Shown here piece after piece: positions 18,322 through 26,187 of a DNA stretch of 64,000 nucleotides. Positions within the stretch are counted from its first letter, which is position 1; each line of letters opens with the position of its first letter. The position numbers and the translations under genes were made by a program. The notes below the pieces were generated by a model. That model searched no databases, had not been told where the DNA came from, and was given only the letters and a program-made list of their open reading frames with translations. This stretch comes from Lachnospiraceae bacterium (lineage in GTDB: Bacteria > Bacillota > Clostridia > Lachnospirales > Lachnospiraceae), in contig JAGAQG010000054.1 in assembly GCA_017622875.1 (NCBI GenBank), positions 1 to 64,000 of the forward strand. Direction: 5' to 3'.

Positions 18322-18833
18322 AAATCATTGGAAGCCTTTTTCTCATGCTTTCAGCCACTGCGATTGGATTCTTGAAAGCAGATGAGTTAAAGCAAAGAGT
18401 CAGATGTCTGCAGGAACTGAAGCGGATGATGGTGTTTTTGCAGGGGGAACTTCGGTTTCACAGAGCATCTTTGCCGGAAGCTTTTGAAAATGTATCGGAG
18501 CGTGTAGAAGAGCCCTTTAGACAGTTCCTAAAACATCTGGCAGAAAGATTGGAGACAAGAGAGGCGGATAGATTTGATGTGGTTTGGAGTGAAATGTCGG
18601 AACAATTGCTGCAAAAGGAAGGATTTGTAAAAGAAGACAGACAGCTCCTGGAAATGCTGCAAAGCAGTCTTGGGTATCTGGACTTAAAAATGCAGACGGA
18701 GACTTTGAATCTGGCTGTCCTTCAGGTGGAAGATGCCATCAGGCTTGCGAAAGAGCAACAAACGGTAAAAGGAAAAGTGTACCAGACAATGGGGGTGACG
18801 TTTGGGGCGCTTCTTACCCTGTTGATTATTTGA
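18312..18833 (+). CDS. spoIIIAB: Stage III sporulation protein AB
   Basis: 173 residues. N-terminal membrane helix (about 5-20), a helical cytosolic region (the pattern LKRMMVFLQGELRFHRASLPEAF is typical, shown here in part), and a C-terminal membrane helix (GVTFGALLTLLII). It resembles GspF-like inner-membrane platform proteins of secretion systems. Overlap with the end of spoIIIAA implies translational coupling. Confidence 0.93.
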   Translation: MYLKIIGSLFLMLSATAIGFLKADELKQRVRCLQELKRMMVFLQGELRFHRASLPEAFENVSERVEEPFRQFLKHLAERLETREADRFDVVWSEMSEQLLQKEGFVKEDRQLLEMLQSSLGYLDLKMQTETLNLAVLQVEDAIRLAKEQQTVKGKVYQTMGVTFGALLTLLII

Positions 18834-18843
18834 GGAGTAGGTT

Positions 18844-19038
18844 ATGAGTGTGGGGATTATTTTTAAGATTGCAGCAGTAGGAATCCTGGTATCGGTGTTA
18901 TGCCAACTGCTAAAGAACAGTGGAAGGGATGATCTGGGCCATTTGCTGAGTCTGACAGGTCTGTTGGTAGTGCTGTTTTGGGTTCTACCCTACGTGCTGG
19001 AATTGTTTGAGACAATGCAGAGTCTGTTTGATCTATAG
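18844..19038 (+). CDS. spoIIIAC: Stage III sporulation protein AC
   Basis: 64 residues, the usual size. Two membrane helices (about 5-21 and 35-55) separated by a short polar loop (KNSGRDDLGHLLSLTG). It is a small integral membrane subunit of the SpoIIIA channel complex. GGAGTAGGTT precedes ATG 18844. Confidence 0.92.
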   Translation: MSVGIIFKIAAVGILVSVLCQLLKNSGRDDLGHLLSLTGLLVVLFWVLPYVLELFETMQSLFDL

Positions 19039-19047
19039 GAGGAAAGG

Positions 19048-19431
19048 ATGATTAAAATTGCGGCGATTGGAGTGGGAGCGGCGTTATTGGCAGCATGGAT
19101 CAAGACCATTAAGTCAGAGTATGCGCTGTGGATTACACTGGCAGCAGGCGCATTTTTAGGGCTTGCGGCGATTTTAAAGCTTGATGCAATTGTTTCTGAA
19201 CTTAAATTTTTGCAGGGCTATTTTTCGGCATATGGTTCCTATTTTAAGCTTTTGATTAAGATTATCGGAATTACTTATCTGGCGGAATTTTCCGCAGATT
19301 TATGCAAGGATGCAGGGGCCAATACACTGGCTTCTCAGGTAGAAATGTTTGGAAAACTGAGTATTCTGGTGCTTTGTATGCCAATTATGAGCTCTCTTTT
19401 GGAGACCGTTGATTACTTTTTGGGAGGGTGA
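19048..19431 (+). CDS. spoIIIAD: Stage III sporulation protein AD
   Basis: 127 residues with about four hydrophobic segments and the conserved phrases IIGITYLAEFSADLCKDAG and ASQVEMFGKLSIL. Membrane subunit of the SpoIIIA complex, similar to SpoIIIAC in its second half. AGGAGGAAAGG precedes ATG 19048, and its stop overlaps the start of spoIIIAE. Confidence 0.94.
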   Translation: MIKIAAIGVGAALLAAWIKTIKSEYALWITLAAGAFLGLAAILKLDAIVSELKFLQGYFSAYGSYFKLLIKIIGITYLAEFSADLCKDAGANTLASQVEMFGKLSILVLCMPIMSSLLETVDYFLGG

Positions 19432-20474
19432 AAATGGATACAGAGCTGGATTACGGGGAAATAGAAGCGGTTCTTTCGCAGATTACAGGAGAGCGCATTG
19501 GTTTTGAAACGATGGTAGAGGAAATCATGGAGGGCGATCTGTTGTTCAGGCCAGGAAAATGGTTTGGAGTTCTTGGAAATGTGGTGGCAGAACAGCTGAA
19601 AAATCATGGACAGACCATAGGGTATCTATGCCTTCTGATTCTCTCGGCGGCGGTGCTTGCGACCATTGCAAAGGCATTTAAGAACCGGCAAATTTCTGAT
19701 ATGGGATTTTATATGATTTTTTTGCTGCTGTTTTTGATTATGATGAAATCCTTTGGAACCTGCTATGTGCTCACAGAGTCGGTGATTGCAGATCTGGTGG
19801 ATTTTATGAAAGCACTAATGCCCGCCTATTTGATGGCTGCAGCGGTCAGCGCCTATAGGACAAGTGCAGTCGTATATTATGAAGGTTTTTTACTTTTGAT
19901 CTATTATCTTCAAAAACTGGTTGAAATTTTCGTTTTGCCGGGTATCCGATGTTATGTGCTTTTATCGATGCTTGGACAGCTTGGAAAGGAAGAATTCTTT
20001 CAAAAAGGAAGGGAAGGTTTGAAAAAACTGATTCTGCTTGTGTTAAAAGCAATGATTGGGGTAACAGCAGGATTGCAGATGATACAGGGAATGATCTCTC
20101 CTGCGATTGACGAGATGAAGCAGACTGTATTCAGCAGAGGAATTTCCAGCCTGGGAGATATTGGAAATGTGGCGCAGAATGTGACGGATGTGATTCTGGG
20201 CTCCGGAGCATTGTTGAAAAATGGAATTGGTGTAGCGGCAGCAGTTATTCTTGTGTCCATCTGTCTGATTCCGGTGGTCCAGGTGGCGGCCTATGTTGTT
20301 TTTTATCAGCTGCTGGCGGCTGCCGCAGAGCCGATTTCGGACAAACGTCTGACGGGGGTAATCAGCCAGATGGGAGAAGGCATGGGTCTGTTGGTGAAAT
20401 TACTGTTTACTGTCTGCGCAATGTTTTTGTTGACGATTGCTATTGTAAGTGTGACTACAGGAGGACTAAGATGA
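19428..20474 (+). CDS. spoIIIAE: Stage III sporulation protein AE
   Basis: 348 residues from GTG 19428, or 346 from ATG 19434. Both sit after GGGAGGG and overlap the spoIIIAD stop. It is a polytopic membrane protein with about seven hydrophobic stretches from residue 60 on, including MTVFSRGISSLGDIGNVAQN-like and GIGVAAAVILVSICLIPVVQ segments. The Bacillus protein is about 50 residues longer with an N-terminal signal-like region. Here the N-terminus is a short acidic soluble segment. Confidence 0.94.
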   Translation: MKMDTELDYGEIEAVLSQITGERIGFETMVEEIMEGDLLFRPGKWFGVLGNVVAEQLKNHGQTIGYLCLLILSAAVLATIAKAFKNRQISDMGFYMIFLLLFLIMMKSFGTCYVLTESVIADLVDFMKALMPAYLMAAAVSAYRTSAVVYYEGFLLLIYYLQKLVEIFVLPGIRCYVLLSMLGQLGKEEFFQKGREGLKKLILLVLKAMIGVTAGLQMIQGMISPAIDEMKQTVFSRGISSLGDIGNVAQNVTDVILGSGALLKNGIGVAAAVILVSICLIPVVQVAAYVVFYQLLAAAAEPISDKRLTGVISQMGEGMGLLVKLLFTVCAMFLLTIAIVSVTTGGLR

Positions 20475-20812
20475 GTGACTGGCTAAAGAGCATTATCGGT
20501 TATATGCTTATTGTCAGTGTGACAATGCAGCTGATTCCGGATAAAAAATATGAACAATATGTCCGTTTGTTTACTGGGTTTCTGCTGATCGTTATCGTTC
20601 TGCAGCCAATTTTAAGGATTCGATCGGCGAACTCTTATATAGAAAATAAGATTGCAGAATTTGTGCAGGAGCAGGAGAGTTTGGAAGAACAGATCCTGGC
20701 ACAGGGAGAAGCTTTTGCGGAGGAAAGTAAGGCATTGCAGGAGAGCGAGGAAGAGGGGATTGACATTCGGGAAATAGAGCAGATACAGGTGGAGGTGAAA
20801 ATGGATGATTAA
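20471..20812 (+). CDS. spoIIIAF: Stage III sporulation protein AF
   Basis: 113 residues: one N-terminal membrane helix pair (SIIGYMLIVSVTMQLIPDKK, and LFTGFLLIVIVLQPI) followed by a charged Glu-rich coiled-coil-like tail. It is shorter than the Bacillus version, whose extracellular domain is larger. Start overlaps spoIIIAE by four bases, and the end overlaps spoIIIAG. Confidence 0.9.
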   Translation: MSDWLKSIIGYMLIVSVTMQLIPDKKYEQYVRLFTGFLLIVIVLQPILRIRSANSYIENKIAEFVQEQESLEEQILAQGEAFAEESKALQESEEEGIDIREIEQIQVEVKMDD

Positions 20813-21332
20813 AAAGCCTAAAAAGGAACAGCTGTTAATCGGGGTACTGGCAGGGATATTGCTGCTTGTCATTGCGATTCCGGTGCCGGATAAAAAAGAT
20901 GATTATGAGGAGAAGGAAAGCAAAGTGGAGGTGGAAGAAAAGGCGATAGGAACCACCGAAGCACAGTTAAAGGAAATCTTACAGAAGATATCCGGAGTGG
21001 GCAGGGCGGAAGTGTTTATCACTTATGAGGATCAGGGAAAGGTGGTTGTAGAAAAGGATGAATCTGTTTCTGAAGAGCTTATACAGGAAGCAGACAGCAG
21101 CGGAGGCACAAGAACCACCACAACTACCAGAAATGACAGAGAGACTGTTTATGACGGCAGCGAATCCCCTTATGTTATCCAGGAATTATCCCCGACAGTC
21201 AAAGGGATTCTGGTGGTAGCAGAGGGTGGCGGCAATGAAACGGTGAAAAAACAAATCCAGGAAACGATTGAAGCATTATTCGGACTGGATGCTCATAAAA
21301 TTAGTATAATGAAAATGGAGGTTTCAAAGTGA
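20805..21332 (+). CDS. spoIIIAG: Stage III sporulation protein AG
   Basis: 175 residues: cytosolic start, one membrane helix (LLIGVLAGILLLVIAIPVP), a charged linker, then the ring-building-motif domain (about 45-170) with GVGRAEVFITYE, a Thr/Arg loop and GILVVAEGGGNETVKKQIQ. In Bacillus, SpoIIIAG forms a large ring in the intermembrane space, related to secretion-system rings. GGAGGTG lies before ATG 20805. Confidence 0.93.
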   Translation: MIKKPKKEQLLIGVLAGILLLVIAIPVPDKKDDYEEKESKVEVEEKAIGTTEAQLKEILQKISGVGRAEVFITYEDQGKVVVEKDESVSEELIQEADSSGGTRTTTTTRNDRETVYDGSESPYVIQELSPTVKGILVVAEGGGNETVKKQIQETIEALFGLDAHKISIMKMEVSK

Positions 21333-21970
21333 AAACAAGTTTTAAGAAGAACCAATTGATTATCACAGCGCTTGCAGTCATGATTGCCATTGCCGGATAT
21401 CTGAAATATTCTGACAGTATGATCGATTCAGAACAGCTTGCGGCTACCAGTACCTCGGCAGAGGATGTGGTAACATCAGAGGAACTGGAGATGGATATTT
21501 CTGCGGAGGATATCTATGCGTCTACCGGAATTACAGAAGAGGCCACAGAGCTTGAGACAGTTGCTGATGAACAGCCTGGGGAAGCAGTGCTTACCAGTGC
21601 AGATACAGCCAGCTATTCCTTTGCGTCAGAGGCAAAATTGAGCAGAGATCAGACCCGTGCAAAGAACACGGAATCGTTGCTTGAGATTATCAACAGTGAG
21701 GTGGTTTCAGAGGAGCAGAAGCAGGCGGCGATTGACCAGATGCTGGAGATTACAGATATCTCAGAAAGAGAAACTGGTGCAGAGACGCTTCTGGCAGCCA
21801 AGGGATTTGAGGATGTGGTTGTCAGCATTTCAGATAGCAAAGTGGATGTAGTGATCAACCAGTCTGAGATTTCTGATGTGCAGAGAGCACAGATTGAGGA
21901 TGTGATTACCAGAAAAACCGGGATGGCACCGGAGAATATTGTAATTACCCCGATGGTTACAGCGGAATAG
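21329..21970 (+). CDS. spoIIIAH: Stage III sporulation protein AH
   Basis: 213 residues from GTG 21329 after GGAGG. N-terminal membrane helix, an acidic Thr/Glu-rich linker (about 30-105), then a ring-building domain (about 110-210) with SREKNTESLLEIINSEV-like and GFEDVVVSISDSKVDVVI segments. SpoIIIAH pairs with forespore SpoIIQ to form the feeding-tube channel. Last gene of the operon, and a strong terminator follows. Confidence 0.92.
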   Translation: MKTSFKKNQLIITALAVMIAIAGYLKYSDSMIDSEQLAATSTSAEDVVTSEELEMDISAEDIYASTGITEEATELETVADEQPGEAVLTSADTASYSFASEAKLSRDQTRAKNTESLLEIINSEVVSEEQKQAAIDQMLEITDISERETGAETLLAAKGFEDVVVSISDSKVDVVINQSEISDVQRAQIEDVITRKTGMAPENIVITPMVTAE

Positions 21971-21985
21971 TTACATAGGGACAGA

Positions 21986-22017
21986 AAAAAAGCACTTCGT
22001 AAAAGAAGTGCTTTTTC
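21986..22017 (+). terminator. Rho-independent terminator of the spoIIIA operon
   Basis: AAAAAGCACTTC and GAAGTGCTTTTT form the stem (core AGCACTTC 21991-21998 with GAAGTGCT 22005-22012) with a T-run. Confidence 0.9.
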
Positions 22018-22064
22018 TCTGAATACTTTTAGGATAAATGAAATTGTGAATAAAACGCTTTGTT

Positions 22065-22140
22065 ATAATCTGATTTATGTGAAGCGGGAATAACCGTTTA
22101 TCGCACAAACGGTCATTCCCAGAGGAAGAACTTGTTCTTG
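22065..22140 (+). ncRNA. Possible structured RNA before the LysR gene
   Basis: An extended -10 element, TGTTATAAT, lies at about 22062-22070. The transcript from it would contain a strong stem-loop, GGGAATAACCGTTT paired with AAACGGTCATTCCC (about 22086-22120, one internal mismatch, loop of about seven), then AGAGG and a smaller hairpin AAGAAC/GTTCTT. No reading frame fits and I recognise no known riboswitch or sRNA family. It could be a small RNA or a leader for the LysR gene. Confidence 0.4.
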
Positions 22141-22188
22141 CTTATGTATGTATTATATAGTAAACTGATACATAAGTAAAATTCATTA

Positions 22189-22209
22189 TTTTCATGTTAT
22201 ACATGAAAA
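22189..22209. promoter_or_regulatory. Palindromic operator before the LysR gene
   Basis: TTTTCATGT (22189-22197), TAT, ACATGAAAA (22201-22209) is a perfect dyad that contains a T-N11-A arrangement. It ends 27 bases before the LysR start, the usual place for an autoregulatory LysR-family site. Confidence 0.5.
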
Positions 22210-22236
22210 ATATTCAACTGAGAAAAGGAAAAGACA

Positions 22237-23109
22237 ATGACACTTTTAACATATGAAATATTTGAAGCAGTGGTAATGGAAAAAAGCTTTCAAAAAGCAG
22301 CGGCTATTTTGAATATGACTCCGTCCGCAGTCAGCCATGCTATTTCCGGAATGGAAAAAGAAGTGGGATTTTCCTTGTTTGTCAGAGGAAAACAGGAAAC
22401 GGTACTGACGACGCAGGGAGAACTTTTGCTGCCCTATGTGCGTGAGGTGTTAAAAAGTGAAGAGCATTTGAAACAGGCGGTAGCTGAATTTCAGGGTCTG
22501 GAAAAGGGAACTGTAAAAATCGGCGGATTTAACAGCGTGTGTAGTACCTGGATACCGCAGATCGTTAAAAAATTTCATGAAAGCTTTCCGAATATCCGCA
22601 TTGAAATCTATCAGGGAACCTATGAGGATGTGGAAGAGTGGATCAGAAACGGTATCATCGATATTGCATTGATTTCAAGGGTCAGTGCGGACGGGATTGA
22701 TTTTGCACCGCTGTATCATGACAGACTGATGTGTGTGGTTCCAAAGGGAACAGCGCTGAAAAATGAAAAATATATTACCTTTGAGGAGATGAAGTCCAGC
22801 CGCTTTGTAACCCAGTGGCAGAGCTGCGATGGAGATGTGCAGAGAATTTTAAGAGATCACGATATCACGGTTTCTGCCTATTGCCATGTGGTAGATGATA
22901 TGTCGACGGTTGCCATGGTAGAGGCGGGTATGGGAATCTGTATCCTGCCTGAGCTTTTAATGGAACGCTCGGGAGATAAGGTGGACTGGTATCCTATGGA
23001 AGAGGACTGTTACCGGGAAATTGGATATGGTGTCAGCAATTTGCGTACCATTTCCCCGGCGGTAAAAAAGATGATAGAAGTCATTAAAAAATATGTGGAG
23101 GAAATCTAA
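22237..23109 (+). CDS. LysR-family transcriptional regulator
   Basis: 290 residues. N-terminal winged helix-turn-helix (about 1-60: FEAVVMEKSFQKAAAILN, then MTPSAVSHAISGMEKEVGF and LFVRG) and a C-terminal periplasmic-binding-like effector domain (about 90-288, GTVKIGGFNSVCSTWIPQIV at its start, GMGICILPELL near the end). Effector and targets cannot be told from the sequence. No divergent target gene is present, and the neighbours are sporulation and wall-hydrolase genes. AGAAAAGGAAAAG precedes ATG 22237. Confidence 0.9.
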   Translation: MTLLTYEIFEAVVMEKSFQKAAAILNMTPSAVSHAISGMEKEVGFSLFVRGKQETVLTTQGELLLPYVREVLKSEEHLKQAVAEFQGLEKGTVKIGGFNSVCSTWIPQIVKKFHESFPNIRIEIYQGTYEDVEEWIRNGIIDIALISRVSADGIDFAPLYHDRLMCVVPKGTALKNEKYITFEEMKSSRFVTQWQSCDGDVQRILRDHDITVSAYCHVVDDMSTVAMVEAGMGICILPELLMERSGDKVDWYPMEEDCYREIGYGVSNLRTISPAVKKMIEVIKKYVEEI

Positions 23110-23141
23110 ACTTTATCTAAAAACTTCCAGCAGAAGACTTC

Positions 23142-23170
23142 TTTACATTTTAAAATTCATGGAATATACT
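23142..23170 (+). promoter_or_regulatory. Sigma-A promoter of the NlpC/P60 gene
   Basis: TTTACA (23142-23147), 17-base spacer, TATACT (23165-23170), 30 bases before the start at 23201. Confidence 0.75.
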
Positions 23171-23200
23171 TAGAGTATGTGAGTTAAAGGACGAAAAAAG

Positions 23201-24376
23201 ATGAACAAAAGAGTATTATGTTTTATGCTGGCTGGAATTCTGACGTTAGGGAGCGGGATGAGTGTTCTGGCGACTTCTGTCAGTGAAGTGCAGAAAAAGC
23301 AGACGGAAACACAGGACAAACTGGATAAAGTCAATCAAAGTATTACAACCATTGAAAAGAAACGAAAAGAAGTGCAGGCTCAGCTTAGTAATCTGAATGA
23401 AGATCTGGTAGACACTATGCTGACACTGGAATTGCTGGAATCAGACCTTGAAGAAAAGCAAAAGGATATTGATGCTGCACAGGAAGAATATGAGCGCTTA
23501 AAAGCACTTGAGGAAGAACAGTATGAAGCCATGAAGCTTCGTATTCAATATCTGTACGAAAACGGAGAAACGGACTATGTGGCGCTGCTTCTGGAGGCAA
23601 AAAGTATTTCTGACCTTCTGAACAAAGCGGATTTTGTACAGGGAGTCTATGATTATGACGAAGCAAAGCTTACGGAATATCAGGAGACAAAGGATATGGC
23701 AGCAGAGCAGAAGGCTGAGCTTGAGGAAGAAATGGCAGAGCTGGAGGAAGTGCAGGAAGCACAGCAGGCCTATAAAAAGGAGTTAGACAAGAAGATCAGT
23801 TCTGCAAAATCAAAGGCCGCAGATTTTGAAAGCGAATTAGCCGATGCGAAGGCGAAGGCAAAGGAATATACTGCCACTATTAAAGAGCAGACCGCGTTGA
23901 TCAGACAATTGGAAGAGGAAGAGAAGGAGAAAGAGACATCTGATTCTTCGGAGGACACAAAAGAAACTTCCGGTTCCCAGAGTACAGGAAGTACGGGAAG
24001 TTCCAGCAGTTTTTCTTCGAATGTTTCCGGCAGCGGACTTGGGGCACAGATTGCAAATTATGCAGTGCAGTTTGTTGGAAATCCTTATGTAAAAGGAGGG
24101 ACAAGTCTGACAAATGGAGCAGACTGTTCTGGCTTTACCTGGGCAGTACATAAAAACTTTGGTATTACGATTCCACGAGTTTCCCGAAGTCAGGCAGTAG
24201 GCGGAAAAGAAATTTCCATAAGCAATGTACAGCCGGGAGATGTTATTTATTACGGAGATCATGTGGGAATCTACATCGGCGGTGGAAAGATTGTACATGC
24301 TAGTACACCGTCAGCAGGAATTAAGATCAGCAATTATACGTACAGACCGCCAATTACGGTCAGAAGATATTGGTAA
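23201..24376 (+). CDS. Secreted NlpC/P60 peptidoglycan endopeptidase, CwlO-like
   Basis: 391 residues. Signal peptide (about 1-25), long coiled coil (about 28-245, Glu/Lys/Gln heptads), a Ser/Thr/Gly linker (about 246-285) and a C-terminal NlpC/P60 domain (about 286-391). The catalytic Cys is residue 309 in GADCSGF, His 354 is in GDHVGIY, and a further His 366 is in KIVHAS. Such enzymes cleave D-Glu to diaminopimelate bonds in wall peptides and act in cell growth. The coiled coil resembles CwlO, which is activated by FtsEX. No FtsEX genes are in the window. Monocistronic, with its own promoter and terminators. Confidence 0.93.
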   Translation: MNKRVLCFMLAGILTLGSGMSVLATSVSEVQKKQTETQDKLDKVNQSITTIEKKRKEVQAQLSNLNEDLVDTMLTLELLESDLEEKQKDIDAAQEEYERLKALEEEQYEAMKLRIQYLYENGETDYVALLLEAKSISDLLNKADFVQGVYDYDEAKLTEYQETKDMAAEQKAELEEEMAELEEVQEAQQAYKKELDKKISSAKSKAADFESELADAKAKAKEYTATIKEQTALIRQLEEEEKEKETSDSSEDTKETSGSQSTGSTGSSSSFSSNVSGSGLGAQIANYAVQFVGNPYVKGGTSLTNGADCSGFTWAVHKNFGITIPRVSRSQAVGGKEISISNVQPGDVIYYGDHVGIYIGGGKIVHASTPSAGIKISNYTYRPPITVRRYW

Positions 24377-24383
24377 GTAAAGA

Positions 24384-24420
24384 AAAAATGGATGTCGAAT
24401 TATTTGACATCCATTTTTTA
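24384..24420 (+). terminator. Rho-independent terminator after the NlpC/P60 gene
   Basis: AAAAATGGATGTC (24384-24396) pairs with GACATCCATTTTT (24406-24418). The A-rich left arm makes it workable in both directions. Confidence 0.88.
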
Positions 24421-24437
24421 TGTTAGATAAACGAAAG

Positions 24438-24463
24438 GCCCCCTGGGAACAGGGGGCTTTTTT
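24438..24463 (+). terminator. Second G+C-rich terminator
   Basis: GCCCCCTG (24438-24445), loop GGAA, CAGGGGGC (24450-24457), six T residues. With the previous hairpin it forms a double stop between convergent genes. Confidence 0.85.
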
Positions 24464-24515
24464 GGGGGAAGGATAATAGCTCCTTCCAATATTAAGGGAA
24501 AGATACTGGCAAAAA

Positions 24516-25517
24516 TTACTGTACGATGTTCTCCAGTGGAAGGCCATGCTCGAAAGCATAGGCATTTTCCAGTGTTGTAATTGCGATTGACTGGAGCGCT
24601 TCTCTTGTAAAGAATGCCTGATGAGAAGTGATCATAACATTCGGGAATGCGAGAAGACGAGGTACGGTTTCGTTTGCGATGATATCGGAAGAATAATCTT
24701 CAAATACCAGATCGTCTTCGTTTTCATAAACATCCAGTCCTACTGCTGCAAATTTCTTTGCACGGAGAGCATCAATCAAATCTTCTGTATTGATAAGACC
24801 ACCGCGGGAAGTATTTACCAGTGTAACGGTATCCTTCATCTTTGCGATGCTGTCTTTATTAATCATATGGTAGGTTTCCGGGAATAATGGACAATGCAGA
24901 GAGATTAAATCTGATTTTTCCAATAATTCATCTAAGGAAACATAGGTTACAAAATCCTTTAATGCAGGATTTTCATATTTATCATAGGCAATGACTCTCA
25001 TACCAAAGCCTCGGCAGATATTTGCGAATGCGGCTCCGATCTTACCGGTTCCTACAACACCTGCAACTCCGTTATAAAAGTTACGTCCGAGAAGTCCGCT
25101 CAAGGAGAAGTCATTGTTACGTACCTTGCCGTATGCACGGTGGATACGACGATTGGTTGTTAAAGCAAGTGCCATGGCATGTTCTGCAACTGCTTCCGGA
25201 GAATATCCAGGAACACGAAGCACTGTGATGCCAAACTCTTTTGCTGCAGCTAAATCTACATTATTAAAACCTGCGCAGCGAAGAAGAATCAGTTTGATTC
25301 CAAGGTCGTGAAGAACTGTCAGTACAGGACGGCTAAAATCTGAATTTACAAATCCGCAGACTGCATCGTGATCTTTTGCAAGAACAGCAGTATCTTCATT
25401 AATATTTGCTTCGATGAAATGAATGTCAATTCCGTAGGAGCCTTCACCATTATCTTCTGTTAAAGCGCCGAACCAGATTTTATCATAATCTTTTGTACCG
25501 AAAAAAGCGATTTTCAT
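24516..25517 (-). CDS. ldhA: D-lactate dehydrogenase (D-2-hydroxyacid dehydrogenase family)
   Basis: 333 residues on the minus strand. It reduces pyruvate to D-lactate with NADH. The NAD-binding motif GVVGTGKIG is near residue 150. The catalytic triad signatures of the family are visible: Arg in NTSRGG, Glu in the VYENEDD region, and His in TSHQAFFT. The C-terminal helix swaps back to the substrate domain as is typical. AGGAGGG lies upstream of the start. It competes with pyruvate formate-lyase encoded downstream for pyruvate. Other 2-hydroxyacid substrates are possible, but the length and motifs fit the LdhA subgroup. Confidence 0.9.
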   Translation of the reverse strand: MKIAFFGTKDYDKIWFGALTEDNGEGSYGIDIHFIEANINEDTAVLAKDHDAVCGFVNSDFSRPVLTVLHDLGIKLILLRCAGFNNVDLAAAKEFGITVLRVPGYSPEAVAEHAMALALTTNRRIHRAYGKVRNNDFSLSGLLGRNFYNGVAGVVGTGKIGAAFANICRGFGMRVIAYDKYENPALKDFVTYVSLDELLEKSDLISLHCPLFPETYHMINKDSIAKMKDTVTLVNTSRGGLINTEDLIDALRAKKFAAVGLDVYENEDDLVFEDYSSDIIANETVPRLLAFPNVMITSHQAFFTREALQSIAITTLENAYAFEHGLPLENIVQ

Positions 25518-25709
25518 ACTTTGAATTCCCTCCTTCGAAAAGTGTTATGCGTAGTTTTGTGCTTGAACTAACACCTTAGAGTAAAAAATAGCAGAAATTT
25601 TAGCACAATGCAATACTTTTTTCGCAAAAAAATGCGATTTGTAGAATTTGTAAAAAAAAGAAAGAAAAAAGGCAGGAAGTTGTGCTATATTATAAATGAG
25701 GTGAAAAGA

Positions 25710-25946
25710 ATGCGAAAAATGGACTTTCGAATGGAGCGTCCGGGGCTTGTAAAACCGGGAGATCATGTAAATTTAAAAGAGGATGTTGCCAATACTATGG
25801 CCGGAATCATGTATTATTATACGATTCGCGAAGCGATTGCAATGTCAAATAATACAAAACAGAGACTGAAAGTTTTAGAAGGAACGGTTTCTGACGTAAT
25901 CGAGGAAGAAGGAATTTTCACCGTATGGGTCGATATTCCGGAATAA
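25710..25946 (+). CDS. Small conserved-looking protein of unknown function
   Basis: 78 residues from ATG 25710, preceded by GAGGTG at the right spacing. The sequence opens MRKMDFRMERPGLVKPGDHV and ends EEEGIFTVWVDIPE. The second half (VLEGTVSDVIEEEGIFTVWV) looks like a small beta-barrel strand pattern. No signal peptide, membrane helix or catalytic motif. I do not recognise a family. It stands alone between divergent ldhA and the pfl operon. Confidence 0.65.
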   Translation: MRKMDFRMERPGLVKPGDHVNLKEDVANTMAGIMYYYTIREAIAMSNNTKQRLKVLEGTVSDVIEEEGIFTVWVDIPE

Positions 25947-26063
25947 ATACAGCAAAAGAGGACATCTGTTATATCCGATGACTGAAAAAACATTGGCGTA
26001 CATTATTATACAGTAGAGGCTGCTTTTGAGAAAATATTGGAAGAAATAGGAAAATCTTTGGAT

Positions 26064-26131
26064 TTGTACTTGATTTAATACAAGATATTGTGCTTCTGGC
26101 ATTGATTTTTGGAGGCCAGTTAGGGTATGAT
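26064..26131 (+). promoter_or_regulatory. pfl promoter region with 20-bp dyad
   Basis: A dyad TTGTA-N10-TACAA occupies 26064-26083. A probable promoter is TTGATT (26102-26107), 18-base spacer, TATGAT (26126-26131). The dyad is similar to but two bases longer than a consensus Rex (NADH-sensing) site. The same arrangement occurs at 61697-61716. The 241-base gap 25947-26187 shows no gene. Confidence 0.45.
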
Positions 26132-26187
26132 AACTGACAGAGAGGCAAAAAATTTATTAATAATATTAAGAAGGAGAGTATACATCA

